A stretch of DNA of 37,413 nt from Candidatus Gastranaerophilales bacterium (GCA_944326905.1 CALVFU010000012.1:1-37413), one strand, 5' to 3'; counted from the first letter of the stretch, positions 1 to 7,649 are shown. Made by a program: numbers and translations. The notes: generated by a model not told the origin, from the sequence alone.

Positions 1-92
1 TTAAATACAATAAATTACACTTAAAAACTAATCTAATACAATCATTGTAAATTTTTGTAAATTTTATACCGAAAACAGCATTATTATATAAA

Positions 93-127
93 ACAAAAAA
101 ACAGGTTTAATATAAACCTGTTTTTTT
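93..127 (-). terminator. Intrinsic terminator, bidirectional in form
   Basis: An 8-bp stem (101-108 with 114-121, ACAGGTTT/AAACCTGT) has a 5-nt loop. It is flanked by an A-run at 93-100 and a T-run at 121-127, so it can work on either strand. It lies 28 nt past the stop of the minus-strand gene at 155-346 and most likely ends that transcript. Confidence 0.8.
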
Positions 128-154
128 ATTCAAAATTTCCAAACATCAATATAT

Positions 155-346
155 CTAAGCCAGAATATAGAGTTTTTGCCCTTTACATGCAGTTCTTGAC
201 TCAGGATGAACATCCCCATCCGTTCCTATTGCAAATCCTGGCTTTATAACAGAATCCTCCGGCTGTGTAGATGGTTGATTGGACATTTTGTTTGCTCCAC
301 GCATAGGCGTAAATGCATTCAATTTAGATATGGCGTTTAATTTCAT
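155..346 (-). CDS. Small hypothetical protein, 63 aa
   Basis: I do not recognise this protein. It is hydrophilic, has no signal peptide or membrane segment, and contains a single Cys. The ATG is preceded by a near-perfect Shine-Dalgarno site (GGAGGTAG, about 4 nt spacing, in 350-358). A clear terminator follows its stop. These two signals are the main reason to accept it as a real gene. It is transcribed divergently from the paralogous pair that starts at 519, across a 172-bp gap. Its function is unknown. Confidence 0.6.
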   Translation of the reverse strand: MKLNAISKLNAFTPMRGANKMSNQPSTQPEDSVIKPGFAIGTDGDVHPESRTACKGQKLYILA

Positions 347-449
347 TACACTACCTCCATTCCAGCTGCATTTTAACTTTAAATTTTCTATTTGTCCAGC
401 TTTTCTTCATAAAAATTAACAATGTATATTAAATCAATTTAACTTTGTG

Positions 450-455
450 TATAAT
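450..455 (+). promoter_or_regulatory. Probable -10 box for the 519/1034 gene pair
   Basis: A perfect TATAAT stands at 450-455, about 64 nt before the GTG start at 519. No good -35 hexamer is seen at 16-18 bp, so the assignment rests on the -10 alone. Confidence 0.4.
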
Positions 456-518
456 AATTATAGTTGTTGATACATATTAATTGGTAATATTTCCTATGGT
501 TAGTTTAAGGAGTGTCGT

Positions 519-1004
519 GTGTTATCATCAGGTAATGTAAATAGTAGTTTTATAGGTAATATTTCGTATAAAAATAATCATCATGCTAATCCACAAAAGA
601 CAAATAAATTTGCTTACTGTAAAGCTTTTGGCGCCTTGAAAGGTGTCGAGTACTTAGGAATTTTTAATCCCTGTGTTAAACCTCTTGATTTGGAGGTTAT
701 AAAAGCGCTTCAAGAATCTGCTGCAATAAAACGCTTTTCTCGAAATAATAATGTAACATTATATATAGACAAAAATTGTAAAGCCGGTGAATATACTTCC
801 AGACTAACATTTGCCTATAAAAATACTGTAAATTCTTTTAAGGGGCTGTTAAAAAATATATTTACGCCACAAAAAGAAATTAATCTGATTTATAAATCAA
901 AAGAAACATCGGCAGAACATTCAAAAGTGTTTACTAAAATGATAAAAGAATTAGATTATATAACTCTTGAAGAAATGTCAAAAAACACACCAAAGCATTT
1001 GTAG
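519..1004 (+). CDS. Hypothetical protein, first of a paralogous pair
   Basis: 161 aa, function not recognised. The start is GTG at 519, chosen because TAAGGAG (506-512) lies 6 nt upstream. The N-terminal 35 residues are polar and low in complexity. A block F-x-A-L-x-x-V-x-Y-L-x-x-F at residues 37-49 is shared with the next gene (its residues 39-51). The following helix-like segment also aligns, so the two are diverged tandem paralogues. There is no signal peptide and no membrane segment. The next gene starts 29 nt after the stop with its own Shine-Dalgarno site, so the two probably form an operon. Confidence 0.75.
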   Translation: MLSSGNVNSSFIGNISYKNNHHANPQKTNKFAYCKAFGALKGVEYLGIFNPCVKPLDLEVIKALQESAAIKRFSRNNNVTLYIDKNCKAGEYTSRLTFAYKNTVNSFKGLLKNIFTPQKEINLIYKSKETSAEHSKVFTKMIKELDYITLEEMSKNTPKHL

Positions 1005-1033
1005 TACTATAACTAGATAACAAAGGAGAAAAT

Positions 1034-1606
1034 ATGATTGTACACAATTGTACCATGTTCAACCCAAATAGAAATTCCAATCTGAATGTAATAAAGCGTA
1101 AAAACAAAGATACACATCAAGTTCATGAATCTAAAAATTCGCCAAATTTTAAGGCTCTTGTCGATGTAAAATATTTAAAACGGTTTGACCCAGAAAAAAG
1201 TGCTTCTGCTTATGAATTAATGAATAATTTTAAGTTATCATATGCTATAAGAGAGTTATGTGATAAATATAACGTTAAAGCAACATTTATGACTGAATGG
1301 TATAAAGATCATCCTCGTATTCCGCATAAAAGCAGTTGTTATTACATTGCATCTTTTACTTCAATACTGCTTGCCTGTACAAAAATTAAACCAGATTATG
1401 ATTTAGCAACACGTGATCCATCAGATTTTTATCGAGAAAGATACTACTATGTGGGGATGTTTGGCGACAACTCAATAACTGAATCTGAAGAAGAAATGGC
1501 ATATTATTTAAAAAAGATACCGTACTCTAGTATACTTTGCAACATGACAAGAGAACCTAATATGTTTATAGCTGAACCTTTAAGACGACCATATTATGAA
1601 AGATAA
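1034..1606 (+). CDS. Hypothetical protein, second of a paralogous pair
   Basis: 190 aa, function not recognised. The ATG has a good Shine-Dalgarno site (AAAGGAG at 1022-1028). After a polar N-terminus it carries a block at residues 39-51 with Phe39, Ala41-Leu42, Val45, Tyr47-Leu48 and Phe51, matching the upstream protein. The two C-terminal halves differ more; this one has a Tyr-rich segment around residues 125-145. It ends 3 nt before the stop of the convergent gene at 1610, leaving no room for a dedicated terminator. No signal peptide is visible. Confidence 0.75.
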   Translation: MIVHNCTMFNPNRNSNLNVIKRKNKDTHQVHESKNSPNFKALVDVKYLKRFDPEKSASAYELMNNFKLSYAIRELCDKYNVKATFMTEWYKDHPRIPHKSSCYYIASFTSILLACTKIKPDYDLATRDPSDFYRERYYYVGMFGDNSITESEEEMAYYLKKIPYSSILCNMTREPNMFIAEPLRRPYYER

Positions 1607-1609
1607 AGA

Positions 1610-2275
1610 TTATAAATCTTCAAATCCCGGTGATGAAATAGGCAGCCCTTTATATCCTTTATTTGCATAAACGTTTTTCTTTATATATTTATTTGTATAG
1701 TTGCCTTTTTCAAAAAGGCTTTTAAGAATATTTTCACGTCTTACGAGCGACGAATCAACATTTTCCAGTTCCGGGTACTTTTGTAAAATTTCATACCATA
1801 CAGTAGCTTCCATTGTCCATGCATACGTTTCCTCTGACAGAGAATTATATTCATCCTGATGAAGCGCTTCATGAGCAAGAAGTGCAGCAAGTGCTCCGGG
1901 AGGAGCTTCTTTATGTTTAGGGTTAATATAGATAAAGAGCGCCCCTTTTCTATTCCAACCAACTGCGTCAAATGATTCATAACTTGGATTTATCTCTGCC
2001 AGGTTTTTAAATTCAATTTTTACAGGTTTACCTGTTAAATTATCACCAAGAATTGCGTTTCTTGAAAATTCACCGGTAGTGCCTTTTAACATGTCAAGAG
2101 CTACAAAAATAATTTGAAAATCACTGTTTTTTTTGTACTCCCCGGCGATTTCTTTTATGTATTCATCTGTGTATTTGTCTGGTTTGACTACTTTCGCCGG
2201 AATTGGTTCGTGCTTGGCAGCACATGCAGCAGAGGCTATTAAAAATAATAGCGTTGTGCTTAATAACTTTTTCAT
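1610..2275 (-). CDS. Secreted putative zinc metallopeptidase (HExxH)
   Basis: 221 aa. Residues 1-19 form a typical signal peptide (Lys-Lys, hydrophobic stretch, cleavage near Ala-Cys-Ala-Ala), so export to the periplasm or surface is likely. A HEALH motif near residues 136-140 is followed by Ser-x-x-Glu-Glu about 10 residues later. That is a gluzincin-like arrangement, with the second glutamate a candidate third zinc ligand. The protein is small for a named peptidase family and I cannot assign one. The Shine-Dalgarno site GAGGAAG lies 7-8 nt before the ATG. It is a single gene, convergent with 1034-1606. Peptidase activity is inferred from the motif only. Confidence 0.7.
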   Translation of the reverse strand: MKKLLSTTLLFLIASAACAAKHEPIPAKVVKPDKYTDEYIKEIAGEYKKNSDFQIIFVALDMLKGTTGEFSRNAILGDNLTGKPVKIEFKNLAEINPSYESFDAVGWNRKGALFIYINPKHKEAPPGALAALLAHEALHQDEYNSLSEETYAWTMEATVWYEILQKYPELENVDSSLVRRENILKSLFEKGNYTNKYIKKNVYANKGYKGLPISSPGFEDL

Positions 2276-2324
2276 AATATCTTCCTCGAAAAACTTTTTT
2301 ATAATAATAATTATATAATTTGTT

Positions 2325-3017
2325 TTATCTAATGTCCAAAAATTTATGAACTTGAGGTATCAATCGGACATTATTATACCGTTTAAGGCATTTTGAAAAA
2401 ATATTATCAACAAAATTTATAGAAGGCACAATTTCATTATTTTGTGTTTTAGGCTGGAGTATTAATTCAAAATTATACTTTTTAGCAAGGTTTGTTGAAG
2501 CAATAATTTCTTCTTCAGTTATATTTTCGTCAAAAACAATTTTTGCAAATAACTCAAGATTTTTGTTAGTTCTAAGCATTCTAAAGAACGCATCATGCTT
2601 TTCAAACGTATTATTAATACCTGTTGCAGACGGCAGCTTAATGTCAGCAGATACAATATCTATAAAATCAATAATCTCATATAAATTTTCAGTAAGGGTT
2701 GCATTAGTTTCAAGATAGTATTTAGCATTAAGCATGGGGAGGAAACGCTTAAGAAAATCGGCATGCAGCAGGGGTTCTCCCCCAGTAAGAGATATTGAAT
2801 GTATATTTGAAATATCAAATTCTTTTTTTATAAACGAAAGCAGTTCATCAGGGGAATAGACAAAATTAGCATTTTCATATGTATAGTCAGTATCACAGTA
2901 ATTACAAGTCAGATTGCAGGCGCAAAAACGAATAAAGAGCTGTCTGTACCCAACAAAAGGACCTTCGCCTTGGGTTGATATAAACATTTCTTTTATCCGC
3001 GCAATTTCTGTTTGCAT
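2325..3017 (-). CDS. queE: 7-carboxy-7-deazaguanine synthase QueE
   Basis: 230 aa, a radical SAM enzyme converting 6-carboxy-tetrahydropterin to 7-carboxy-7-deazaguanine in the queuosine (preQ0) pathway. The cluster motif CxxxCxxC is at Cys34, Cys38 and Cys41, followed by the Asp-Thr seen in QueE. An N-terminal S-T-Q-G-E-G-P segment (residues 14-20) and TGGEP at 78-82 are also typical. Length fits the family. Its ATG overlaps the stop of the dnaJ-like gene by one base (TAATG), so it is probably translated by coupling. No other queuosine genes are in the window. I found no preQ1 riboswitch here; the gene is second in its transcript. Confidence 0.93.
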   Translation of the reverse strand: MQTEIARIKEMFISTQGEGPFVGYRQLFIRFCACNLTCNYCDTDYTYENANFVYSPDELLSFIKKEFDISNIHSISLTGGEPLLHADFLKRFLPMLNAKYYLETNATLTENLYEIIDFIDIVSADIKLPSATGINNTFEKHDAFFRMLRTNKNLELFAKIVFDENITEEEIIASTNLAKKYNFELILQPKTQNNEIVPSINFVDNIFSKCLKRYNNVRLIPQVHKFLDIR

Positions 3018-4015
3018 TAAGTATCCTTTCTTATATTTCCAAAACTTATTTCTGCAAGTTTTTTGTATAAATCAATTTCTGCTTTAGTCAAATTTTTCGG
3101 TATTTTTATTACAACTGTAACAATTAAATCACCTTTTATACCATTTAATAAAAGACCTTCGCCTTGAAGCCTGAACTTTTGCCCGGAGTTAGTATTTGGA
3201 AGAATTTTCATAACCACTTTACCAGTAGGCAGAGTTATTTCTATATCTGCACCAAGTACTGCTTCGTATGGTGTAATAGGAATTGTCTTTAATATGTTAC
3301 AACCATCATACTTAAAAGTTGAATCATTTTCAATTTTTATTAAGAGAAAAAGATTTCCGTTTTTTCCTCCATTAATCCCCGGATTACCCTCATTTGCAAT
3401 ACGTATTTTGTATCCGTTTTTTACGTTAGGAGGAATTTTGACTGTAAATTTTTTATGTTCCGACTCTGTACCTGTACCGTTGCAACAAGAACAAATAGTG
3501 TTATTAACAAACTTACGTCCATGACACTTGTAGCATGGTTTTGTATGTAGTACGTTTATTTTTTTTGTAGTTCCATTTATTGCCTCATTCAATGATATTA
3601 TTACTTCTGTTGTAATGTCCGAGCCATTTTCAGGCTGCGGCTGCTTTTTATATTCTTTTTGTTGATATTGTGAATTAAAAAAATCTTCCCACATACCATG
3701 AAAATAATTTTTTGATTGATACTTTGTTTTAAAATCAGCACTGTTATAATTATCGGAATCAGCATCTTCTGCAGATGTACTCGTTTTTGTATACGAGTAA
3801 AGCCGGCGTAGGGCATCATAGTCATATCTCTTACGCTTATTAATTAAAGTGTTATAGGCTTCGTTAATATCTTTGAAACGTTTAATATTGTCAGTAGTAT
3901 TTCCGGCAATATCTGGGTGATATTTACGTGCAAGTTTTCTATATGCCGATTTTATATCCGAATCGCAAGCATTTTCTGTAATATCAAGTATTTTATAGTA
4001 ATCTTTTGTCTGCAT
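3017..4015 (-). CDS. DnaJ-like co-chaperone with a reduced zinc finger
   Basis: 332 aa. The J-domain spans residues 4-70 with the HPD motif at 33-35, the contact that stimulates DnaK ATPase. The C-terminal substrate-binding region (about 133-320) resembles DnaJ. The zinc region has only two CxxCxG motifs (Cys161/Cys164 and Cys175/Cys178), whereas classical DnaJ has four, so only one zinc site can form. The linker is rich in Tyr, Lys and Gln and lacks an obvious Gly/Phe-rich segment. Upstream of the ATG there is no Shine-Dalgarno site, but TTGATA-16-TAATAT ends 6 nt before the start, suggesting a leaderless mRNA. It is first in the dnaJ-queE transcript. It may be a second, specialised J-protein rather than the housekeeping DnaJ. 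Confidence 0.9.
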   Translation of the reverse strand: MQTKDYYKILDITENACDSDIKSAYRKLARKYHPDIAGNTTDNIKRFKDINEAYNTLINKRKRYDYDALRRLYSYTKTSTSAEDADSDNYNSADFKTKYQSKNYFHGMWEDFFNSQYQQKEYKKQPQPENGSDITTEVIISLNEAINGTTKKINVLHTKPCYKCHGRKFVNNTICSCCNGTGTESEHKKFTVKIPPNVKNGYKIRIANEGNPGINGGKNGNLFLLIKIENDSTFKYDGCNILKTIPITPYEAVLGADIEITLPTGKVVMKILPNTNSGQKFRLQGEGLLLNGIKGDLIVTVVIKIPKNLTKAEIDLYKKLAEISFGNIRKDT

Positions 4016-4021
4016 ACTAGT

Positions 4022-4049
4022 ATATTAATGAAGTCTGATAAAATATCAA
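4022..4049 (-). promoter_or_regulatory. Leaderless promoter of the dnaJ-like gene
   Basis: On the minus strand TTGATA (4044-4049), a 16-bp spacer and TAATAT (4022-4027) are followed by 6 nt and the ATG at 4015. Transcription would be expected to start at or next to the A of the ATG. Confidence 0.6.
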
Positions 4050-4121
4050 TACTCCTTCTAAACAAATTAAAAAATAAATATTGATTTATTTTAACGGTTA
4101 TTATAAACTAAACATGTTGGT

Positions 4122-4197
4122 GCGGAAGTAGCTCAGTTGATAGAGCATCTGCCTTCCAAGCAGAATGTCGCGGGTTTGAGTCCCGTCTTCCGCTCCA
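4122..4197 (+). tRNA. tRNA-Gly (anticodon TCC), CCA encoded
   Basis: 76 nt fold into a full cloverleaf. The acceptor arm is GCGGAAG (4122-4128) with CTTCCGC (4187-4193). The D stem is GCTC/GAGC. The anticodon stem is TCTGC/GCAGA around the loop CTTCCAA (4153-4159), giving anticodon TCC at 4155-4157. The T arm is GCGGG/CCCGT with loop TTTGAGT. The discriminator base is T4194 and CCA is encoded at 4195-4197. It would read GGA and GGG glycine codons. It stands alone with no other tRNA next to it. Confidence 0.97.
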
Positions 4198-4258
4198 GTT
4201 TAAAAGCTAGTGATGGCACCGTTTTTGAGAAAACTGAATTATTTTGTTTTTTTTGTTT

Positions 4259-4289
4259 CATTCTCCTGCATTCTCACAAAATTCTCACA
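4259..4289 (+). repeat. Helically phased ATTCTC direct repeats
   Basis: Three copies of ATTCTC begin at 4260, 4270 and 4281, spaced 10 and 11 bp. The last two extend to ATTCTCACA. They lie between tRNA-Gly and the DUF378 gene, about 100-130 bp before its start. The spacing of one helical turn suggests a protein-binding array, but no regulator can be named. Confidence 0.45.
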
Positions 4290-4388
4290 TTTTTACTGTG
4301 CAAAATTAACAATTTGTACTAGCCTGACTATGCAATTTAATTATTAAAAAATGAAGAATAATAAAGTAGTTATAGAAAGGAGGCTGGT

Positions 4389-4622
4389 ATGAAATATGTA
4401 AGATACATTGCGTATTCATTAGTTTTGATTGGCGCACTTAACTGGGGTCTAATAGGACTATTTGGCTTTGATCTTGTAGCTGCTGTGTTTGGTGACATGA
4501 CTATATTATCCAGAATTATCTATTCTCTTGTTGGTATAAGCGCTGTTGTTACCGCTTTTTCTGTTTATCACTGTGACAGTTTGCCTCAATCGGAAGCTTG
4601 TGAATACGGAAATTGTAATTAA
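4389..4622 (+). CDS. DUF378 family membrane protein
   Basis: 77 aa with two hydrophobic segments (about residues 8-32 and 38-60) and the family's N-W-G-L-I-G-L-F-G-F-D-L-V core near residues 19-31. The end is short and hydrophilic with three Cys. DUF378 (YuzA-like) proteins are small inner-membrane proteins of unknown function. GAAAGGAGG lies 6 nt before the ATG, a strong ribosome binding site. It is monocistronic, since a perfect hairpin terminator follows its stop codon directly. The phased ATTCTC repeats upstream may regulate it. Confidence 0.88.
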   Translation: MKYVRYIAYSLVLIGALNWGLIGLFGFDLVAAVFGDMTILSRIIYSLVGISAVVTAFSVYHCDSLPQSEACEYGNCN

Positions 4623-4663
4623 ACTACAAAAAAGACCTCGTTATGAGGTCTTTTTTGTAGTTT
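4621..4663 (+). terminator. Intrinsic terminator after the DUF378 gene
   Basis: A perfect 19-bp inverted repeat (4621-4639 with 4645-4663) surrounds a 5-nt loop. GACCTC/GAGGTC forms the core, with an A-run on the left and a T-run on the right. It can terminate in both directions. Confidence 0.93.
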
Positions 4664-4688
4664 GCAGAATGAACCCAAATTATAGTAA

Positions 4689-4694
4689 TATAAA
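4689..4694 (+). promoter_or_regulatory. -10 box giving a leaderless glycosyltransferase mRNA
   Basis: TATAAA is followed by 6 nt and the ATG at 4701. No Shine-Dalgarno sequence is present. TATAGT at 4681-4686 is an alternative -10 that would give a leader of about 8 nt. Confidence 0.45.
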
Positions 4695-4700
4695 TATGGT

Positions 4701-5723
4701 ATGAAAAGTTACAATAATGAAAATAAAAAAATTCTGATAATAAAACTTGGCGCGATAGGAGATAGTATATTTGCAACAATTATTGCGACCGCTATAAAAG
4801 AAGCTCATCCTCATTGGCAAGTAGATTATTTAACACATGAAACGCTAATTCCGCTGTTAGAAAATTGTCCTCATATTGATAATTTTATCCCATGGAAACA
4901 AAATATAAAAAAAAATATTCAAATATTTGATTTAGCCTCTAAATTCAGAAGAGAGCACTACAATTATATTTTTAATCTTTCAGTTAATATCAGAAATATA
5001 ATTTTATCACTAATATCCTTACCTGACATGGTCGTTGCTAAGAAGGAATTTAATAAATCCTGGGTAGAAAATTTTTATTTAACAGCAAAAAGTGTAATTC
5101 CAGACTTAAATTTACCTTCAAGACTTTATCTAAATACGGCTCCTGATGCTGTAAAAAAAATACACAATATAACAGATAATTATCCGAGACCTTTTTTTGT
5201 ACTGCTTCCTGGAGGAAGTTCCGATTATACCCGTCAAGGAAGATTATGGAATATTGATAAGTGGAGTAAATTATCAAACATCCTTATACAAAAATTTGGC
5301 GGTACAGTTTTTTTATGTGGCAATACTAAGGAAGCCGAATATCATAATAAAATTAAAGGTAATAATATTATTATTCTTACAGGTAAATATACTCTGTCGG
5401 AAACAAGCACTTTTTTATCGTTTGCAGACTTGGTTATTGCAGGAGATACGGGACCGCTTCATATTGCTTCTGCCCATAATGTAAAAACACTTGCTATCCT
5501 CGGTTCAACATCTCCTGATAAAATAAAGCCTTATGGTCTCAATGGCTATTTTATTGAACCAAAAACAAAATGCAGATATTGCTGGAAAAAGAAATGTAAA
5601 TATCTTAAGCCTGGTAAAAAATATGCGCCTTGTATTGAGAGTATAACGCCGAATGATGTAATTGATAAGATAAAAAAAGAACAGATAATAATCAATGTAG
5701 GGGAGTTAAAAAGTATTGATTAA
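4701..5723 (+). CDS. Glycosyltransferase family 9 (heptosyltransferase-like)
   Basis: 340 aa with the GT9 (ADP-heptose:LPS heptosyltransferase) fold. The N-terminal I-K-L-G-A-I-G-D loop is at residues 14-21. A P-G-G-S-S segment in the middle opens the nucleotide-sugar domain. The G-D-T-G-P-L-H-I-A-S-A motif binds the donor. The C-terminal cysteine group (CxxC...C...C) is usual for the family. The downstream gmhA overlaps by 8 nt, so the pair probably acts in making or attaching heptose on LPS or another surface glycan. The exact acceptor cannot be told. No Shine-Dalgarno site is seen; the -10 box sits 6 nt before the ATG. Confidence 0.9.
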   Translation: MKSYNNENKKILIIKLGAIGDSIFATIIATAIKEAHPHWQVDYLTHETLIPLLENCPHIDNFIPWKQNIKKNIQIFDLASKFRREHYNYIFNLSVNIRNIILSLISLPDMVVAKKEFNKSWVENFYLTAKSVIPDLNLPSRLYLNTAPDAVKKIHNITDNYPRPFFVLLPGGSSDYTRQGRLWNIDKWSKLSNILIQKFGGTVFLCGNTKEAEYHNKIKGNNIIILTGKYTLSETSTFLSFADLVIAGDTGPLHIASAHNVKTLAILGSTSPDKIKPYGLNGYFIEPKTKCRYCWKKKCKYLKPGKKYAPCIESITPNDVIDKIKKEQIIINVGELKSID

Positions 5724-6285
5724 AAACTATATTCAAGAAAGTATAAACGCTAAATTAAGAATAATCCAAAATAACAAAATTATCACTAATATCGAGAGGG
5801 CAGCTGATTTAATTGTAAATTCAGTAAATAAAGGAGGTACAATTTTTACAGCAGGAAACGGCGGGTCTGCAGCAGATGCCCAGCATTTTGCCGGAGAGTT
5901 TGTGGCAAAATTTTCAAAAGAAAGACCAGGAATACCTGCTGTAGCCCTAACTACAGATTCCTCAATATTAACTGCTATTAGCAATGATCTTGGGTATGAG
6001 AATATTTTTGTCAGACAGATACAAGCACTCGGTAAACAAAATGATGTTTTTTTTGTAATAACAACTTCCGGTACATCACCTAACATTTTAAATGCTGTAA
6101 AAGTCGCAAATTCACTTAATATTACAACAATAGCGTTAATTGGTGACAATCGATCTCCTTTAGAAGACCTCTGCAATTGTACTATTAAGGCTCCGTCATT
6201 AAATGTACCTGTTATTCAAGAGGTCCATATAATGATTGAACATATAATATGTTCTCTTGTAGAAAAAAAATTATTTAATATATAG
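5716..6285 (+). CDS. gmhA: Phosphoheptose isomerase GmhA
   Basis: 189 aa, a SIS-domain protein converting sedoheptulose 7-phosphate to D-glycero-D-manno-heptose 7-phosphate, the first step of ADP-heptose synthesis. The A-G-N-G-G-S-A-A-D-A-Q-H-F-A-G-E-F motif at residues 46-62 and S-G-T-S-P-N near 118 are characteristic. The start is TTG at 5716, overlapping the glycosyltransferase gene by 8 nt. GGGGAG just upstream (5700-5705) supports it. A DnaA-associated DiaA-type SIS protein is the main alternative, but the neighbouring GT9 gene favours GmhA. The other heptose genes (hldE, gmhB) are not in the window. Confidence 0.9.
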   Translation: MIKNYIQESINAKLRIIQNNKIITNIERAADLIVNSVNKGGTIFTAGNGGSAADAQHFAGEFVAKFSKERPGIPAVALTTDSSILTAISNDLGYENIFVRQIQALGKQNDVFFVITTSGTSPNILNAVKVANSLNITTIALIGDNRSPLEDLCNCTIKAPSLNVPVIQEVHIMIEHIICSLVEKKLFNI

Positions 6286-6347
6286 CTAATTGCCTGATGC
6301 GTTTTTACAAAATTAATTTTTTAATATTCATAAGTAAAGGAGTAATT

Positions 6348-7007
6348 ATGAGTAAAAATATATTGATGGTAATGACAAATACAAGAATAACAAAAAATGG
6401 CAAAAAAACAGGAGTCTGGTTTGAAGAATTTGCAGTTCCATATACAATGTTTCTTAAAGAAGGTTTTAATATAACATTGGCGACTCCAATAGGTGATATT
6501 CCTCCTATAGATCCGGCAAGCTGCTATTTTGTAAAAAATGAAAAATACAAACTTGCAGAAGCAGGAATTAATAATGTACGCAAGCTTGAGACACTTGACA
6601 GTGGAGATTTTGATGCACTTGTCCTTCCAGGAGGGCATGGTCCAATGTTTGATCTTTCAAAAGACCTTACACTTGCAAAAAAAATTGAAGAGTTTGATAA
6701 AAAACTAAAACTAATTGCAGCCGTGTGTCATGGTCCGGCTGGACTTCTTAAAGCTTGTATAAACGGTATTCCTTTTGTATCTGGAAGAAGATTGACTTGT
6801 TTTACAAATGAAGAAGAAGCCGTAAATAATAAAGAGGACATTCTTCCTTTTTACTTGCAAGATAAATTAATTGAACTGGGAGCTGCTTTTATAGAAAAAT
6901 CACCGGGAGAAATTAACGTTGTTGAAGATAAAAACCTCATAACAGGACAAAATTTTCAATCCTCGGAGGCGTTTGCAAGAGCAATAATAAAATGGTTGTC
7001 TAAATAA
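6348..7007 (+). CDS. DJ-1/PfpI family protein (Hsp31-like)
   Basis: 219 aa. The start is ATG 6348, chosen over the upstream in-frame ATG at 6297 because AAAGGAG (6336-6342) lies 5 nt before it and the family fold begins there. The nucleophile elbow A-A-V-C-H-G-P-A-G-L-L holds Cys127 and His128. The conserved acidic residue lies in the W-F-E-E-F segment (residues 24-28). The long insert after P-P-I-D-P resembles the Hsp31/YhbO-like class I glutamine amidotransferase group. Members are variously reported as chaperones, glyoxalases or deglycases, and the activity cannot be fixed from sequence. It ends 8 nt inside the convergent carbonic anhydrase gene. Confidence 0.87.
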   Translation: MSKNILMVMTNTRITKNGKKTGVWFEEFAVPYTMFLKEGFNITLATPIGDIPPIDPASCYFVKNEKYKLAEAGINNVRKLETLDSGDFDALVLPGGHGPMFDLSKDLTLAKKIEEFDKKLKLIAAVCHGPAGLLKACINGIPFVSGRRLTCFTNEEEAVNNKEDILPFYLQDKLIELGAAFIEKSPGEINVVEDKNLITGQNFQSSEAFARAIIKWLSK

Positions 7008-7584
7008 GGCTGACAAGTCCAGTAGAGTGGTCTAAATGACATTTTGCTATATAAAGCTCACCATTATTAACTGCATCTGATATGATTTTTGAATTATTAA
7101 GCAAAAATTCTTCCACCCAAATTGTATGCTGCTGTGCAAAAAAGTTATGGCAGGTTATATCCTCTTTCTTCTTTAAAACCGGATAGACACAATTGAGGAT
7201 GGAGTCAAAATGACCTGTTCTATTTGGGTAGTTATCTTTAGCATATTTCATTACTCCGCAGTCATCGTGACCAAGGAGAATCATGAGCGGAGTTTTTATC
7301 TTATATACGGCATATTCGAGACTTTCAACGACATTTGGACCAGCAGTAATCCCCGCAACTCTTACAACAAAAAGTTCACCTATACCGCAATCAAAAATAA
7401 TTTCAGGAACAACACGAGAATCGGAGCAGCTTAATACTGCTGCATATGGCTCCTGGTGAAACGCATATTTTTTCAAGGTTTCAAGTGACATATTCGATGC
7501 TGTTGGTGTACCATTGACAAAATTTTTATTACCATTTAATAACTTGTCTAGTTCCCTTTTTGCTCTTTCAGATATAATTTGCAT
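7000..7584 (-). CDS. Beta-class carbonic anhydrase
   Basis: 194 aa, interconverting CO2 and bicarbonate. The zinc ligands are Cys53 in C-S-D-S-R, His106 and Cys109 in G-H-D-D-C. Asp55 and Arg57 form the usual catalytic dyad. The longer open frame to 7656 is rejected because ATG 7584 gives the normal N-terminus. That ATG has no Shine-Dalgarno site; an extended -10 (TGGTATAAT) ends 6 nt before it, so the mRNA is probably leaderless. It is divergent from the cation/proton antiporter, and a joint role in pH or bicarbonate balance is an inference from that. Confidence 0.93.
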   Translation of the reverse strand: MQIISERAKRELDKLLNGNKNFVNGTPTASNMSLETLKKYAFHQEPYAAVLSCSDSRVVPEIIFDCGIGELFVVRVAGITAGPNVVESLEYAVYKIKTPLMILLGHDDCGVMKYAKDNYPNRTGHFDSILNCVYPVLKKKEDITCHNFFAQQHTIWVEEFLLNNSKIISDAVNNGELYIAKCHLDHSTGLVSLI

Positions 7585-7607
7585 AAAAGTATTATACCAG
7601 ATATTAT
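7579..7607 (+). promoter_or_regulatory. Possible antiporter promoter
   Basis: TTGCAT (7579-7584), 17 bp and TATTAT (7602-7607) on the plus strand would give a leader of about 36 nt for the gene starting at 7650. It overlaps the carbonic anhydrase promoter on the other strand. Confidence 0.35.
7591..7599 (-). promoter_or_regulatory. Extended -10 of the carbonic anhydrase gene (leaderless)
   Basis: Minus strand TGG-TATAAT (TG motif at 7598-7599, perfect -10 at 7591-7596) lies 6 nt before ATG 7584. The expected start of transcription is at the ATG itself. Confidence 0.65.
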
Positions 7608-7649
7608 GTAAAATAAAAATATATGTTACACTAATATAAAGGGATGAAT

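Noticed and set aside
2325..3017. preQ1 riboswitch for queE
   Set aside because: queE is the second gene of its transcript with a 1-bp overlap, and the dnaJ-like gene appears to be leaderless, so there is no room for one.
5733..6176. 147-codon minus-strand frame opposite gmhA
   Set aside because: Fully inside a well-supported gene on the other strand, without a ribosome site.
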